Positions 25,677-35,755 of a stretch of DNA of 45,012 bases are shown one piece after another. Both the position numbers and the translations under genes were made by a program. The notes under the pieces were generated by a model that was given only the letters and a program-made list of their open reading frames with translations, was not told the DNA's origin and did not search any database. The DNA is taken from contig JBLHVI010000024.1 in the NCBI GenBank assembly GCA_047630175.1, forward strand, positions 1 to 45,012. Reading direction: 5' to 3'. Each line of letters opens with the position of its first letter. The first letter of the stretch is position 1. This DNA comes from UBA4582 sp047630175 (lineage in GTDB: Bacteria > Pseudomonadota > Gammaproteobacteria > Pseudomonadales > Azotimanducaceae).

Positions 25677-28600
25677 ATGCTTTTTAGTAATTCAAAAATC
25701 ACGGAATCTCCTATTCGTCAGAAAATTCGCGAATTCTATCGTATTGATGAACATGTTGCGGTCGAGCATATTTTGCCGTTGGCACAAGTTAACGATGATG
25801 CTGCAAGCAGAGCCTGGGAAAAAGCCCGTAAAATGTCTCTGAAGATACGTAGAGATGAATCAGGAAACGGTGCAATAGACGCTTTGCTGGCGGAATACAC
25901 ATTATCAAGTGAAGAAGGTGTGGTGTTGATGTGCTTAGCCGAAGCGTTATTGCGTGTACCAGATAAGCATACTCAAGACGCCCTAATAAGTGACAAAATA
26001 TCTAAAGGGCAGTGGGACAGTCATATAGGCAGCAGTGATTCACTGTTCGTTAATGCCTCGTCTTGGGGTTTATTAGTTACCGGAACAATGGTTGACTATG
26101 CTGATGAACGCGAAAAGGATAGCTTTGGTTTATTGAAGAAGGTTATTGGTCGATTAGGTGAGCCTGTCATTCGCAAGGCAATGAACTACGCCATGCAAAT
26201 TATGGGTGAGCAGTTTGTGATGGGCGAAACTATTCAGAATGCCATGGATCATGCTGCTAAGAAAGAGCGACAAGGTTTCGTATATTCGTACGACATGCTA
26301 GGTGAAGGTGCGCGAACCATGGTCGACGCTGAAAAGTATTTTAAAGCTTATCAAGTTGCTATAGATGTGATTGGCGCAATTGCTCGTGCGTCGGGTAAGA
26401 ACGACCCTCGCAAAGTGCCCGGTATCTCAGTTAAGCTTTCCGCTATTCATCCTCGTTACGAATTTGCACAAAAAGAACGTGTAATGGCTGAAGCGGCTCC
26501 GAAACTTAAAGCACTTTGTTTGCTAGCCAAAAGTTACAATATTGGATTAACTGTTGATGCGGAAGAATCTGAGCGATTAGATATGTCACTCGATGTTATT
26601 GAGGCGGTATTTAGTGATGATGACTTGGCAGGTTGGAATGGCTTTTCGATGGCCCTGCAAGCTTATCAAAAACGCGCCATTTTTATAGTTGACTGGTTGC
26701 GTGAACTAACCATGCGTGTTGACCGAAAAATGATGGTGCGCTTAGTAAAAGGTGCCTATTGGGATACTCAGATTAAAAACAGTCAAAAAGGTGGTTATCA
26801 GCATTTTCCGGTATTCACTCGCAAGGCGTCTACTGATGTATCTTATCTCGCCTGTGCAAAAAAATTATTGGAATATAGAGATACCATTTTCCCACAGTTT
26901 GCTACGCACAATGCCTATACCGTTGCGACGATTCTTGAACTGGCGGGCGATGACAAAACAAGTTTTGAATTTCAATGTCTATATGGCATGGGTGGCTCGT
27001 TATATGATCAAGTTGTTACCAATGAAAATGTTCAATGTCGCGTCTATGCACCGGTTGGACCTCATAAAGATCTACTCGCTTATTTAGTTCGTCGTTTGTT
27101 AGAAAACGGCGCTAACTCTTCTTTTGTTAATGCCATTATTGATGAGTCACAACCGGTGGAGTCTCTGCTTCGCGATCCCGTTGAGAAAATGCAGCGCTTA
27201 AAACAAAAATATAACGGTCAGATAGTCAAACCCATTGCGTTGTACCATGATGAAAAAGGTGTCGGTCGAGATAATTCCAAGGGCCTAGATTTAACAGATT
27301 TTAATACAGTAACCTCTTTAAAAACATCGCTGGATAACTGGCTTCTGAATAACTCGCTCTCTGAAAATGATGTTCCAGAAGGGTCTATTGCTGTTAGAAA
27401 TCCAGCGAAGCAAAGCGAAATTATCGGTTTTCAACGACATCACAGTAAGGGTGAAATGCTTGCGATGATTGAAACGGCTCAAAACGCATTTGCTTCATGG
27501 TCACAAACGCCTGCAACTGAACGCGCCGCGTTATTATGTCGCGTTGCCGATGTTCTTGAGCATCATATCGACGAGTTGATTGCGTTATGCATCAAGGAAG
27601 CTGGGAAAACGGCGCAAGATGGCATTGATGAAGTCAAGGAGGCGGTTGATTTTTGTCGCTATTATGCACAGCAAGCGATTGAACTTGCAGAAGACGATCG
27701 TTTAGAAGCCCGTGGTGTGGTGTTATGCATCAGCCCTTGGAACTTCCCATTAGCTATATTTATTGGGCAAGTGACTGCTGCCATTGCCACTGGTAATACG
27801 GTGTTAGCGAAACCAGCTGAGCAAACAAGCTTAATCGCATTGCGCGCTATTGAACTAATGACATCTGTTGGATTACCACATGGCGTTGTACAAGCAGTTA
27901 TTGCACAGGGTAGTGACGTGGGTAGCGTTATTATTCCTAATGCACGTGTTCAAGCGGTTATTTTTACTGGTTCTATCAAAACAGCCACTATAATTTCGCA
28001 AACATTGGCTGATAGGGGCGGCGATCAAGTGCCGTTTATTGCTGAGACAGGTGGTCAAAACTGTATGTTAGTTGATTCTACCGCGCTACCTGAACAAGTC
28101 GTTGATGATGTTATTTCCTCAGGATTTCAATCTGCAGGTCAACGTTGTTCTGCACTTCGAGTGTTATTTTTACAAGAAGATATTGCCGATAATGTTATTA
28201 CAATGCTTAAAGGCGCATTAGCAGAATTACATGTAGGTAACCCAGAAAAACTGAGTACTGACATAGGTCCTGTCATCGATCAAAAAGCGCTAGATTCACT
28301 CAATGCTCACAGTGACTATATGAAAACCCATGGTCAACTATTATACCAATGCGATATTTCTGACGAGATAACAAATGAAATAGCAGATGACGAACATTTC
28401 TTTTTTGCGCCACGGCTTTATGAAATAGAGGATATTAGCGCGCTGAAGCAGGAAATATTCGGCCCCTGTGTGCATATTGTCCGCTTTAAAGGCGATGAAA
28501 TAGAAAAAGTTATTGATGACATTAATGGCACAGGTTTTGGCTTAACTATGGGTATCCATACCCGCATTGAACAGCGAGCCATAAACTTGGCGAAGCTATC

Positions 28601-29504
28601 ACGAGCCGGAAACGTATATATAAATCGCAATATAATTGGCGCTATTGTCGGTGTGCAACCTTTTGGTGGCCGTGGTCTTTCAGGTACAGGGCCAAAAGCA
28701 GGAGGTCCATATTATTTAACGCGTTTAGTGAAAGAAATAGAAAGTCGTGATGCCAAAAAACTCAATTTATTACCACAGCAAGCAGAAGCCTCAAACAGCG
28801 ATACGGATGCGGAAGCAGTATTATTGATGAGCAGAGCGTGTACCGCAGAAAAAATATGGCGATTGTCCAAGTTAAATACCCGTATATCCTGTGTTAGCGA
28901 AGTGTTAGCAAAAATTGCGCATATCGATATCGTTGATAATTTAGCGGACGATTTAACGCATACACTACGAGTGGCGCGCTCACAATTAGTTGATATAGAA
29001 AAACACTTGAAGGAACCAAGCGTCCTACCGGGTCCAACAGGTGAGTCTAATATTCTATACTTAGAAAATCGGGGCAATATCATCTGTTATGCGGACGAAA
29101 ATGTTACTTTTCACTTTTGGTTGCTTTCTGTCGTAACCGCTTTGGCTACCGGTAATACCGTGATCTCGGTTGTTTCTGACTTATTTTATGATGTAGCAAT
29201 AGCGCTTAGAGCTGAAGTTATTGCAACAGAGGGGGATGATGATATTTTTCAAATTGCCAGGTTATGCCATTTAACAACGTTGCTGGCGCAGCCCGGATTA
29301 TCAGGGGTTGTTGTTGATAGTCATTGCGATCGTAAACATTATATCAGTGAGAAATTAGCAGAACGTCAAGGAGCAATTTTGCCGGTGATCAGTTCAAAAT
29401 ATTTTAGTAATTTAATTCAACGATTATTAACAGAAAAGGCTATCAGTATTAATACTACTGCTACGGGTGGTAATACGTCACTCATGACGTTAGAAGAAGA
29501 TTAA
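25677..29504 (+). CDS. putA: Bifunctional proline dehydrogenase / L-glutamate gamma-semialdehyde dehydrogenase
   Basis: A 1275-residue PutA that oxidises proline to glutamate in two FAD- and NAD-dependent steps with substrate channelling. The PRODH barrel covers roughly residues 125-480 (SVKLSAIHPRYE, TVDAEESERLD, RLVKGAYWD). The aldehyde dehydrogenase domain (about 530-1010) has the general base E790 in AETGGQN and nucleophile C824 in SAGQRCSALR. A C-terminal domain (about 1020-1275) closes the channel. The protein starts directly at the PutA arm (ITESPIRQKIREFYRIDEHV), without the ribbon-helix-helix domain of E. coli PutA, so it should not act as a repressor. ATG at 25677 is preferred over an upstream GTG at 25635 because TTGAGGTG lies just before it. 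It is AT-richer than the thi and aconitase genes and is transcribed alone. Confidence 0.96.
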   Translation: MLFSNSKITESPIRQKIREFYRIDEHVAVEHILPLAQVNDDAASRAWEKARKMSLKIRRDESGNGAIDALLAEYTLSSEEGVVLMCLAEALLRVPDKHTQDALISDKISKGQWDSHIGSSDSLFVNASSWGLLVTGTMVDYADEREKDSFGLLKKVIGRLGEPVIRKAMNYAMQIMGEQFVMGETIQNAMDHAAKKERQGFVYSYDMLGEGARTMVDAEKYFKAYQVAIDVIGAIARASGKNDPRKVPGISVKLSAIHPRYEFAQKERVMAEAAPKLKALCLLAKSYNIGLTVDAEESERLDMSLDVIEAVFSDDDLAGWNGFSMALQAYQKRAIFIVDWLRELTMRVDRKMMVRLVKGAYWDTQIKNSQKGGYQHFPVFTRKASTDVSYLACAKKLLEYRDTIFPQFATHNAYTVATILELAGDDKTSFEFQCLYGMGGSLYDQVVTNENVQCRVYAPVGPHKDLLAYLVRRLLENGANSSFVNAIIDESQPVESLLRDPVEKMQRLKQKYNGQIVKPIALYHDEKGVGRDNSKGLDLTDFNTVTSLKTSLDNWLLNNSLSENDVPEGSIAVRNPAKQSEIIGFQRHHSKGEMLAMIETAQNAFASWSQTPATERAALLCRVADVLEHHIDELIALCIKEAGKTAQDGIDEVKEAVDFCRYYAQQAIELAEDDRLEARGVVLCISPWNFPLAIFIGQVTAAIATGNTVLAKPAEQTSLIALRAIELMTSVGLPHGVVQAVIAQGSDVGSVIIPNARVQAVIFTGSIKTATIISQTLADRGGDQVPFIAETGGQNCMLVDSTALPEQVVDDVISSGFQSAGQRCSALRVLFLQEDIADNVITMLKGALAELHVGNPEKLSTDIGPVIDQKALDSLNAHSDYMKTHGQLLYQCDISDEITNEIADDEHFFFAPRLYEIEDISALKQEIFGPCVHIVRFKGDEIEKVIDDINGTGFGLTMGIHTRIEQRAINLAKLSRAGNVYINRNIIGAIVGVQPFGGRGLSGTGPKAGGPYYLTRLVKEIESRDAKKLNLLPQQAEASNSDTDAEAVLLMSRACTAEKIWRLSKLNTRISCVSEVLAKIAHIDIVDNLADDLTHTLRVARSQLVDIEKHLKEPSVLPGPTGESNILYLENRGNIICYADENVTFHFWLLSVVTALATGNTVISVVSDLFYDVAIALRAEVIATEGDDDIFQIARLCHLTTLLAQPGLSGVVVDSHCDRKHYISEKLAERQGAILPVISSKYFSNLIQRLLTEKAISINTTATGGNTSLMTLEED

Positions 29505-29533
29505 GGATTAAGGATCAAGGATCAAGGATCAAG
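29503..29533. repeat. 7-bp tandem repeat at the putA stop codon
   Basis: AAGGATT (29503-29509) is followed by three exact AAGGATC units (29510-29530) and AAG. The array begins inside the stop codon and its last unit forms the 5' arm of the terminator, so repeat slippage would shift the hairpin distance but leave the protein unchanged. Confidence 0.85.
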
Positions 29534-29544
29534 AGATCTTTTTT
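29524..29544 (+). terminator. Intrinsic terminator of putA
   Basis: AAGGATC (29524-29530) pairs with GATCTTT (29535-29541), including one G-U pair, around the loop AAGA. The 3' arm runs into a six-base T tract (29539-29544). Confidence 0.75.
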
Positions 29545-30016
29545 CGCGCTGTCGATATTGACGCGAGTATAGATGTGGACATACCGCGCAATAATTTTTT
29601 CGTGATGGTTTGCGATTTTCTCTGCAATGTGCGGCGTACCTAAATCTTCAAAGAGTGAATCGCATGGCCGTGCTTAATAACAGCGTGTTTTTTGAGATAA
29701 TTGAAACGCCAGATGTGCAATTTGTTTTTGTAAGCCACATTGTCAGAAGCGCGGTCATGTATGGCGAGTTGTAAATTTTCTCGGTGCGATATGCTGAAGG
29801 CTTTTATTAGTCCTAAATGAGCGCCACTGGTCAATCCATGTTGCTTCTCTATTGAAGCAGACTCATTGATAGGCTGTTAGAGCGGTAATCGAGGATATTG
29901 TAGTGTCGTTGATGTAGGACCCTGCGTCATTCAAGGATCTTTCCAGTGGCCAAACCGACCACCAATAAGCCAACAATTCAGGATTATTGCCGCATCTTCT
30001 AGTAAGGGGTAAGGCT
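29545..30016. other. Decayed interval with unidentified minus-strand remnant
   Basis: About 470 bases. On the minus strand between about 29545 and 29850 two overlapping frames read FSISHRENLQLAIHDRASDN and then DLGTPHIAEKIANHHEKIIA followed by RYVHIYTRVNIDSAKKDLL. This looks like a frameshifted helical protein, but I do not recognise the family. The rest shows nothing. Confidence 0.4.
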
Positions 30017-31255
30017 ATGCATCGTCAATATCAGTGGCGACAAGAGCTTTTTGGTCGCCCGGGGGACGCTGATGCGGGTATACAAGGCAGCGACCTACGC
30101 TTGCCAACGCACTTCAAGCGCCAGGAGACCGCCGCTTACGTGTTCTGAGCCATCGGCTCAGCAGGCTAATCGCCGAGCAAGGGTGTAGGTTCGGTTTTCG
30201 GTCAATTGGCGTGTAAGCGTTGCACGCGGTGGCGACATTAAATGGCTATCGATAAGACCGAATCACGTGTGGCATGTACCCGATGGAGGACTGCGCTTCT
30301 CGGGCTGCTACCGACGCGACGGTAATGTATTCAACGCAGGACGGAAGGTTTTTGCATGCGCACGGTGCTTTCGAGTCAGATGGTATATGCGCCGAACTGG
30401 TTGTAAAAGATCCAGCCCTGGTGAAGATAGCGAAAGCCATCGCCCAGGGGGGTGGCTTAGGTTTCGAGCATGCTATGTTCGATCATATTTGCTGTGGTGC
30501 TATGCGGTGCTCCGTTGCCGAATGGGGCCAGCACAAACGCCTCTGCGCAACATTGAGTCTTTGATGTCAAGCGGGGGCTGGGCGGCCCGACCGGCGTTTG
30601 CCGATCATGGCGTCGACGTGCTGCGCATCAGGCGCAGCACATGCCCAGACATGTATTCGTCGATCTGGACACAGGATACGGTCAACGCCGAACAAAGCTA
30701 AATCTAAAAGCCTCTGGAGGCCGCCTGCGGCTGGTGGAGCAGATTGGTTCGGCGGGGATCTTCAGCGAAGGTTATCGCCCCGGCGTCATTGCCGGGCCCG
30801 GCCTGTCAGCCGACGAATTACATAACCCGCGCTTGGGAATCAAGAATGTGTTGATGAACATGTATGGGCATGCGGGTCCGTTCAGTCATCGTGCTGGCTG
30901 GGAACAATTAGGACAGTCCGTCTCTGGTAAGGCGATTGAGGACGGCGGTGCGGCAAACCCACGCCTAGTGCTCGTGGGGCGCTATCATTGAGCACGCGAT
31001 GGTGGACGTTACGCGGTCCGCGTCTGCCTCCCTCACACAGGTATGCGGTACCTGCAGCAACCCAGGGTCAATACCTTTACAATGCTATTTATCGCGGTAT
31101 CCACCCGTGACGTGGTCTCTCAATTTATGACTGAGTCCAACACTTATATTGGACGCTTGATTCATCCAGAGCCTGTCGTCTGCATGAGCGAAACGTCACT
31201 TCATGGGTCAACCGCGACCCCGGCGCTCGGCAGCACTGAAGCTGCATGGCAGTAG
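30017..31255 (+). pseudogene. Class III (CaiB/BaiF-type) CoA-transferase, multiply frameshifted and deleted
   Basis: From ATG 30017 (preceded by AAGGGG) the frame reads GSDLRLPTHFKRQETAAYVF and stops. Later frames give MYSTQDGRFLHAHGAFESDG, then AARPAFADHGVDVLRI, then VDLDTGYGQRRTKLNL, IFSEGYRPGVIAG, LIGKN-like GIKNVLMNMYGHAGPFSHRA and GWEQLGQSVSG. After an internal loss the tail GGRYAVRVCLPHTGMRYLQQ and YIGRLIHPEPVVCMSET ends at 31255. These follow the order of long, two-part CaiB/BaiF CoA-transferases of marine bacteria. At least three frameshifts and a missing segment after 30990 make it dead. It sits 33 bases before the TauD-family gene and was probably co-transcribed with it. Confidence 0.85.
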
Positions 31256-31288
31256 CCAGAACAAACACTTATTCTGGATAATAAAACC

Positions 31289-32170
31289 ATGCTAAAAATT
31301 ATCAAACCTATCGCTGGCTTCAGTATTCCTATCGCCACTCATGTGACAGATTCTGAGTCAGATTCTAATCGGTTGAGAATTGCGCTTGCTGAAGCAGGTG
31401 TTCTTTGTCTTCGTATGGAAATGAAGCTCGCCGTCGTTGAGTTCGAGGCACTCTCAGAAATTTTCGGTCCGATAAAGGTGCCCATCGGTCTCACAAAGGA
31501 TGGCAAGACATTTCAATACAGCACGCGCCTGCAACACATTGACTCTGGCTACGTGTTAACAGAAAAAGATCGCGAGAAATTCGGCGACACGACATTTGGT
31601 GGCTTGGACGACAAAAGACCCGGATTGTTTGAGACATTTCACTGTGATGACACCTTTGCTGAAGATCCTGCACAACTGACTACATTACACGCACGCGCGC
31701 TACCAGCCTCTGGAGGCGGACCGACCCATTTTATGGATATGCGCAGCGCGTTTGATCTACTGCCTGAGGCACAGCAGCTAGAGCTCACGGCGCTACAAAT
31801 TCTCTATGCACACAATAACGGCAATGCTTTTCCTCCTCGACGTGCAGCCTCAAGCGAAGCAGACAGCCTGATTGAAGTTACTCACCCATTAATACGCACC
31901 CACCATATGACCGGTCGCCGCGCGCTATTCATCGACTTAGATCGCGCAAAGCACATTATCGGCATGGCCCAGACAGCGGGACGACAGCTGCTCCAGAGTT
32001 TGCAAGATCATGCGGAAAAATATGCGCCACGCTGTCATCATGATTGGCAGCTAGGTGACATCCTCATCTGGGACAATGCCTCTGTTCAGCACAAGGCGTC
32101 CGGTGAGTTCAAGTTTGGCGAGGAGCGCCGATTTTGGCGGCATATGATTTCGGGTCCGCGTCCTACCTAA
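31289..32170 (+). CDS. TauD/TfdA-family Fe(II)/2-oxoglutarate dioxygenase
   Basis: A 293-residue dioxygenase of the double-stranded beta-helix fold. The iron facial triad is H118 and D120 in FETFHCDDTF, plus H268 in WDNASVQHKASG. R284 in RRFWRHMISGP should bind 2-oxoglutarate. Length matches TauD, which releases sulfite from taurine, but family members also act on alkyl sulfates, herbicides and carnitine-type compounds, so the substrate is not fixed by sequence. Linkage to a dead CoA-transferase and the presence elsewhere in the window of a taurine-type aminotransferase and sulfatases make an organosulfur substrate plausible. A strong intrinsic terminator follows. Confidence 0.88.
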   Translation: MLKIIKPIAGFSIPIATHVTDSESDSNRLRIALAEAGVLCLRMEMKLAVVEFEALSEIFGPIKVPIGLTKDGKTFQYSTRLQHIDSGYVLTEKDREKFGDTTFGGLDDKRPGLFETFHCDDTFAEDPAQLTTLHARALPASGGGPTHFMDMRSAFDLLPEAQQLELTALQILYAHNNGNAFPPRRAASSEADSLIEVTHPLIRTHHMTGRRALFIDLDRAKHIIGMAQTAGRQLLQSLQDHAEKYAPRCHHDWQLGDILIWDNASVQHKASGEFKFGEERRFWRHMISGPRPT

Positions 32171-32192
32171 GTCGATGTTTTACAGATGTCAG

Positions 32193-32216
32193 GCGAGTGC
32201 TTGACTCGCGGCTTTT
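32193..32216 (+). terminator. Intrinsic terminator after TauD-family gene
   Basis: GCGAGT (32193-32198) pairs perfectly with ACTCGC (32204-32209) around the loop GCTTG, followed by GGCTTTT. It begins 22 bases after the stop codon. Confidence 0.75.
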
Positions 32217-32571
32217 GTAACCTCAGCGGGCTGCACGCGCATGCGCCAACGTAAAAATCTGCAAATAATGCGCGCCAAACCTGTCCTGTCCATGATTTCG
32301 ACAGCGATTAAGGGAAAATCTGTCATGGTTTCTACTCGCGACCGTGAGCTCCACCCATGTGTAAAAACCTCACCATCTGCGTGCCTTAACGCCACCAGGC
32401 AGATTCGCAAAAAAGTGACAACGCCACGATGCGCTCAGGCCGTGTCCAAATTAAGTGTCTGTCGTTTTTGTGGTTTGCCGTGTTACCTTCACCAATTCTG
32501 AACAGCGCATTTTGGCTGCGCCAATGACAGCAATTTCGAATCATTCTGGCTTAGCTCAAATTGGCATCAGC
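32217..32571. other. Intergenic interval between convergent genes
   Basis: About 350 bases between the TauD terminator and the 3' end of the minus-strand deacetylase-like gene. Short frames on both strands show no recognisable domain. Confidence 0.5.
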
Positions 32572-33564
32572 CTAATCCATACCCGCCTGCGTCTTAACAT
32601 AGCGCGCAGCGTCCTCATGAGTGCCAAACCAAACACCACCTTTGGCTTTTATATGTTCGATGAGCCCTTCTAAAGCGACAATACGGGATCGATGTCCACT
32701 CACATGCGGATGCAGTGTCAGCAAGAACATTGTTCCCTCGTCCCACGCTTTATCAAATTCATCTATCCACACCTGCATGACATCTCTAGGATTCATGTAA
32801 CTATTGCCCCGCGGGTTGAATAAAGGCGCATCATCTAATATCCATTGTACTGGCAACTCCACCAGCCCCGTAGCTTCTCCATCTTGCACTAGCTCATAAG
32901 GGCGGTCGTCATGCATTAATGAGCTCTCGTACAGGAAACCCATTTTGCGAATAATATTTAAGGTGTTGGGGCTGTGGTTCCATGAAGGCGCTCGATAGCC
33001 AACCGGCCTTTTACCGGTAATTTGTTCAATTTCGTCAGTGGCCTGTTGAAGTAAACGTTCCTCCGTTTCTGCATCTAAGGTTGCGTTTAACTCATGAATC
33101 CAACCATGGACAGCAATTTCATGCTGTCCCGAGGCATTGATCACCTCAGCTTGCTTGGGTGCAATTTTTAGACTCCATGCTGGAAAGAAAAACGTCGCCG
33201 GAATGTCTTCCTCGTCCATTAGTTTTACGATCCTTGGCAGGGCGACTCTGTGACCATATTGACCCTGCGACAGTGGCCCAATGCTTATTTTACCCGTGCG
33301 CAAACCCATGACGGTTTCGTTGTCTACATCGTAAGACAGTAATACTGCTACCCGCGCACCGCCGGGCCAACGATCAGGATTCAAATCTTTGCCAGCGCGC
33401 ACCTGATTTACTGCACTTAGAACATGCTCTTCTGACCAGTTCCATGGCGCGGCAGGATCTTCTTCGTCCAAACTCGATCCAACGCTAACTTGGCATCCTG
33501 AGACTGCCAAAAAACAAACCGAAGCGAATATGGCGGCACTTAGGGGAAATACAGAGAAATTCAT
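32572..33564 (-). CDS. Polysaccharide deacetylase-family lipoprotein (PgdA/PuuE/cyclic-imidase-like)
   Basis: A 330-residue NodB-homology protein. It begins with a lipoprotein signal and lipobox VSGC (C24). Metal-site residues are D79/D81 in LSYDVDNE and the histidines of GQHEIAVHGWIHE (H148, H153, H157), and RAPSW (191-195) is the family motif 3. IPATFFFPAW and YRAPSWNHSPNTL recall the HpPgdA/PuuE/imidase subgroup rather than NodB, so peptidoglycan, allantoin or cyclic imides are all possible substrates. An upstream extension of 30 codons to 33654 is open, but the lipoprotein start at 33564 is far more likely. It is divergent from the copper amine oxidase gene, with 260 bases between them. 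Confidence 0.82.
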   Translation of the reverse strand: MNFSVFPLSAAIFASVCFLAVSGCQVSVGSSLDEEDPAAPWNWSEEHVLSAVNQVRAGKDLNPDRWPGGARVAVLLSYDVDNETVMGLRTGKISIGPLSQGQYGHRVALPRIVKLMDEEDIPATFFFPAWSLKIAPKQAEVINASGQHEIAVHGWIHELNATLDAETEERLLQQATDEIEQITGKRPVGYRAPSWNHSPNTLNIIRKMGFLYESSLMHDDRPYELVQDGEATGLVELPVQWILDDAPLFNPRGNSYMNPRDVMQVWIDEFDKAWDEGTMFLLTLHPHVSGHRSRIVALEGLIEHIKAKGGVWFGTHEDAARYVKTQAGMD

Positions 33565-33824
33565 AGGGTAACGCCTAACAATAAGCTGCCAGACTAAAAT
33601 CTTCCCATTAAAAAGTCTAATAAAAAGCTTGAGCCCATAATGCACTAGAGCCAACCAGCGACGAGAAAGTCACTCTAACATTTTAGCAAATCTAGTATAT
33701 TTGCCCTATGTTCTATAGTGTAACGACGAGCATCAAACATGAAATTTTGGACCGATATAAAATCGGTGAAAAATAACAGCGCAAATGTAGCAGTGAAATT
33801 GGAAAACACCACCAGGAATATCTC

Positions 33825-35708
33825 ATGACACTACATCCCTTGGAATCAATCTCTCCAGAAGAAGTTGCAACGGCAGTCAAACTTTTTCGAGAACATCATG
33901 CTGACGGAAAGTCTTTTTTTTCTTCAATTGGTATACAAGAACCCAACAAACAAGATGTGGTGAACGAAAAAAGGATATCAAGAGTCGTTCAACTGTCTGG
34001 TGTTGACCAGCAGTCTGACGGTGGTTTCGTCTCATTGGTTGATGTCACACAGGAAAAATTGCTGAGTACCACCCGGCTGACACAGAGCGCTCAGGTAGCT
34101 TACAACTCTCTCGATTTTGGCACTGCGATAACGCTCACAAAATCCAATCCTCAATGGTTAACGGCGGTTGCAGCGAGAGGAATTGATATAGCAACAGACA
34201 AGGCCATGGCGCTGATCCAAATCGATCCGTGGCCAGCCGGCGGCTATGCTCACGAGAGTATTCCCAAAGGACATCGTGCGGTGCGGTGTATCTCTTTTCT
34301 GCGAGCAGACGCAACGGACAATGGCTATGCGAGACCAATTCACGGACTTATCGCTCACGTCGACATCACCACAAGTACCGTCACCCACATCGAAGACAGC
34401 GGCATTATTCCCATGCCAACCGCGTCTGGTCGTTTTGACAGCGAAAGCCAGAGCTCGATTCGATCGAGCCTTAAACCTATAAATATCACTCAGCCTGAGG
34501 GTACAAGCTTTCAGGTAGACGGCAATAAAATCACATGGCAGGGCTATGATGTTCGCGCTTCCGTTCACCCAGTCAACGGTCTGGTTTTGCATGAGCTTTC
34601 TCTGCAAAACAGACCCATTCTCTATCGTGCTGCACTTTCAGAAATGGTAGTGCCATATGGCGATAGCGATCCAATGCACAGTTGGAAACATGTGCTAGAT
34701 GCTAGCGAATATAATATGGGCACAATGATCAATAGTTTGAAGCTTGGGTGTGACTGTCTGGGTGAAATTCACTATTTGGACAGTCATCAAGTCACTTTTG
34801 ACGGCAAAGCCAAGACAGTCGAAAACGCCATTTGCATCCATGAAGAAGACTATGGCATTCAGTGGAAACACTATGATTCATCGTCAAAAACAACAGAAGT
34901 CAGACGATCAAGAAGACTCGTTATTAGCGCTGTATTCACGGTTGGAAACTACGACTACGGTTTCTATTGGTACCTGTACCTTGATGGCACGATTCAAATG
35001 GAAGTGAAGTTAACAGGTATTGTTGCCGTCACTGCCTTCACAGAAGAAACCTACAACCCGGCACAGTCTCCGGTCGTTGGAGAAAACCTTTCGTCACCCG
35101 TACATCAACATCTGTTCTGCTTTCGACTCGATTGGAATCTTGATGGAGGTACTAATTCACTCTTCGAAAATCAAATCGAAGTCATGCCAGTTTCACCACA
35201 AAACCCAGAAGGCACCCAGTTTCAGTCGGTTTCTCGGCCTTTGACAACAGAGTTCGAAGCGATTCGAGATAACGCGCCGCAGGTGAGCAGAAACTGGAAG
35301 GTGGTTAACCCTGCCTCAAAAAACAAGTGGGGAGTTCCTGTCGCATACAAACTTCTACCTGCGGCTTCACCGACAATGTTCGCTCAACGGGGCTCGCAGA
35401 TTGCAGAGCGTGCTGCGTTCGCTAGCCACAACCTATGGGCAACACCATTCAACGAAGGGGAACTTTGTGCCGCCGGACCCAACACTGTCATGCATGCAGG
35501 ACAAGGCGGGCTTGCAGAGATAACGGCTGGAAATCGTAATATCGAAGACTGCGATCTAGTGATGTGGCATACGGTTGCGCTATCCCACGTGCCGAGGCCC
35601 GAAGACTGGCCAGTGATGCCTGTTGAATATACTGGCTTCCACCTAATTCCAGTAGGTTTCTTCCACCAGAATCCAACACTTGATTTGCCGCGAAAATGTG
35701 AGGGCTAA
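33825..35708 (+). CDS. Copper- and topaquinone-containing primary-amine oxidase
   Basis: A 627-residue enzyme that oxidises primary amines to aldehydes, ammonia and hydrogen peroxide. The topaquinone precursor is Y376 in VGNYDYGF and the catalytic base D292 in VLDASEYNMG; their 84-residue spacing equals that in the Arthrobacter enzyme as I recall it. Copper ligands are H427 and H429 in VHQHLF and the histidine of LSHVPRPEDWPVMP near the C-terminus. Domains D2, D3 and D4 are complete, and there is no signal peptide, so it is cytosolic like the Arthrobacter type. AGGA lies nine bases before the ATG. The substrate could be a biogenic amine such as tyramine or phenethylamine. It converges on the serine hydrolase gene, 47 bases away. 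Confidence 0.94.
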   Translation: MTLHPLESISPEEVATAVKLFREHHADGKSFFSSIGIQEPNKQDVVNEKRISRVVQLSGVDQQSDGGFVSLVDVTQEKLLSTTRLTQSAQVAYNSLDFGTAITLTKSNPQWLTAVAARGIDIATDKAMALIQIDPWPAGGYAHESIPKGHRAVRCISFLRADATDNGYARPIHGLIAHVDITTSTVTHIEDSGIIPMPTASGRFDSESQSSIRSSLKPINITQPEGTSFQVDGNKITWQGYDVRASVHPVNGLVLHELSLQNRPILYRAALSEMVVPYGDSDPMHSWKHVLDASEYNMGTMINSLKLGCDCLGEIHYLDSHQVTFDGKAKTVENAICIHEEDYGIQWKHYDSSSKTTEVRRSRRLVISAVFTVGNYDYGFYWYLYLDGTIQMEVKLTGIVAVTAFTEETYNPAQSPVVGENLSSPVHQHLFCFRLDWNLDGGTNSLFENQIEVMPVSPQNPEGTQFQSVSRPLTTEFEAIRDNAPQVSRNWKVVNPASKNKWGVPVAYKLLPAASPTMFAQRGSQIAERAAFASHNLWATPFNEGELCAAGPNTVMHAGQGGLAEITAGNRNIEDCDLVMWHTVALSHVPRPEDWPVMPVEYTGFHLIPVGFFHQNPTLDLPRKCEG

Positions 35709-35755
35709 TTTGTAAAGTGAACTGCTATAAAAATCACCACCTGTTTTAAATCGCC

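Noticed and set aside
29545..29870. Possible integrase or regulator remnant on the minus strand
   Set aside because: The helical fragment DLGTPHIAEKIANHHEKIIA lacks any motif that would name a family; recorded only as unidentified.
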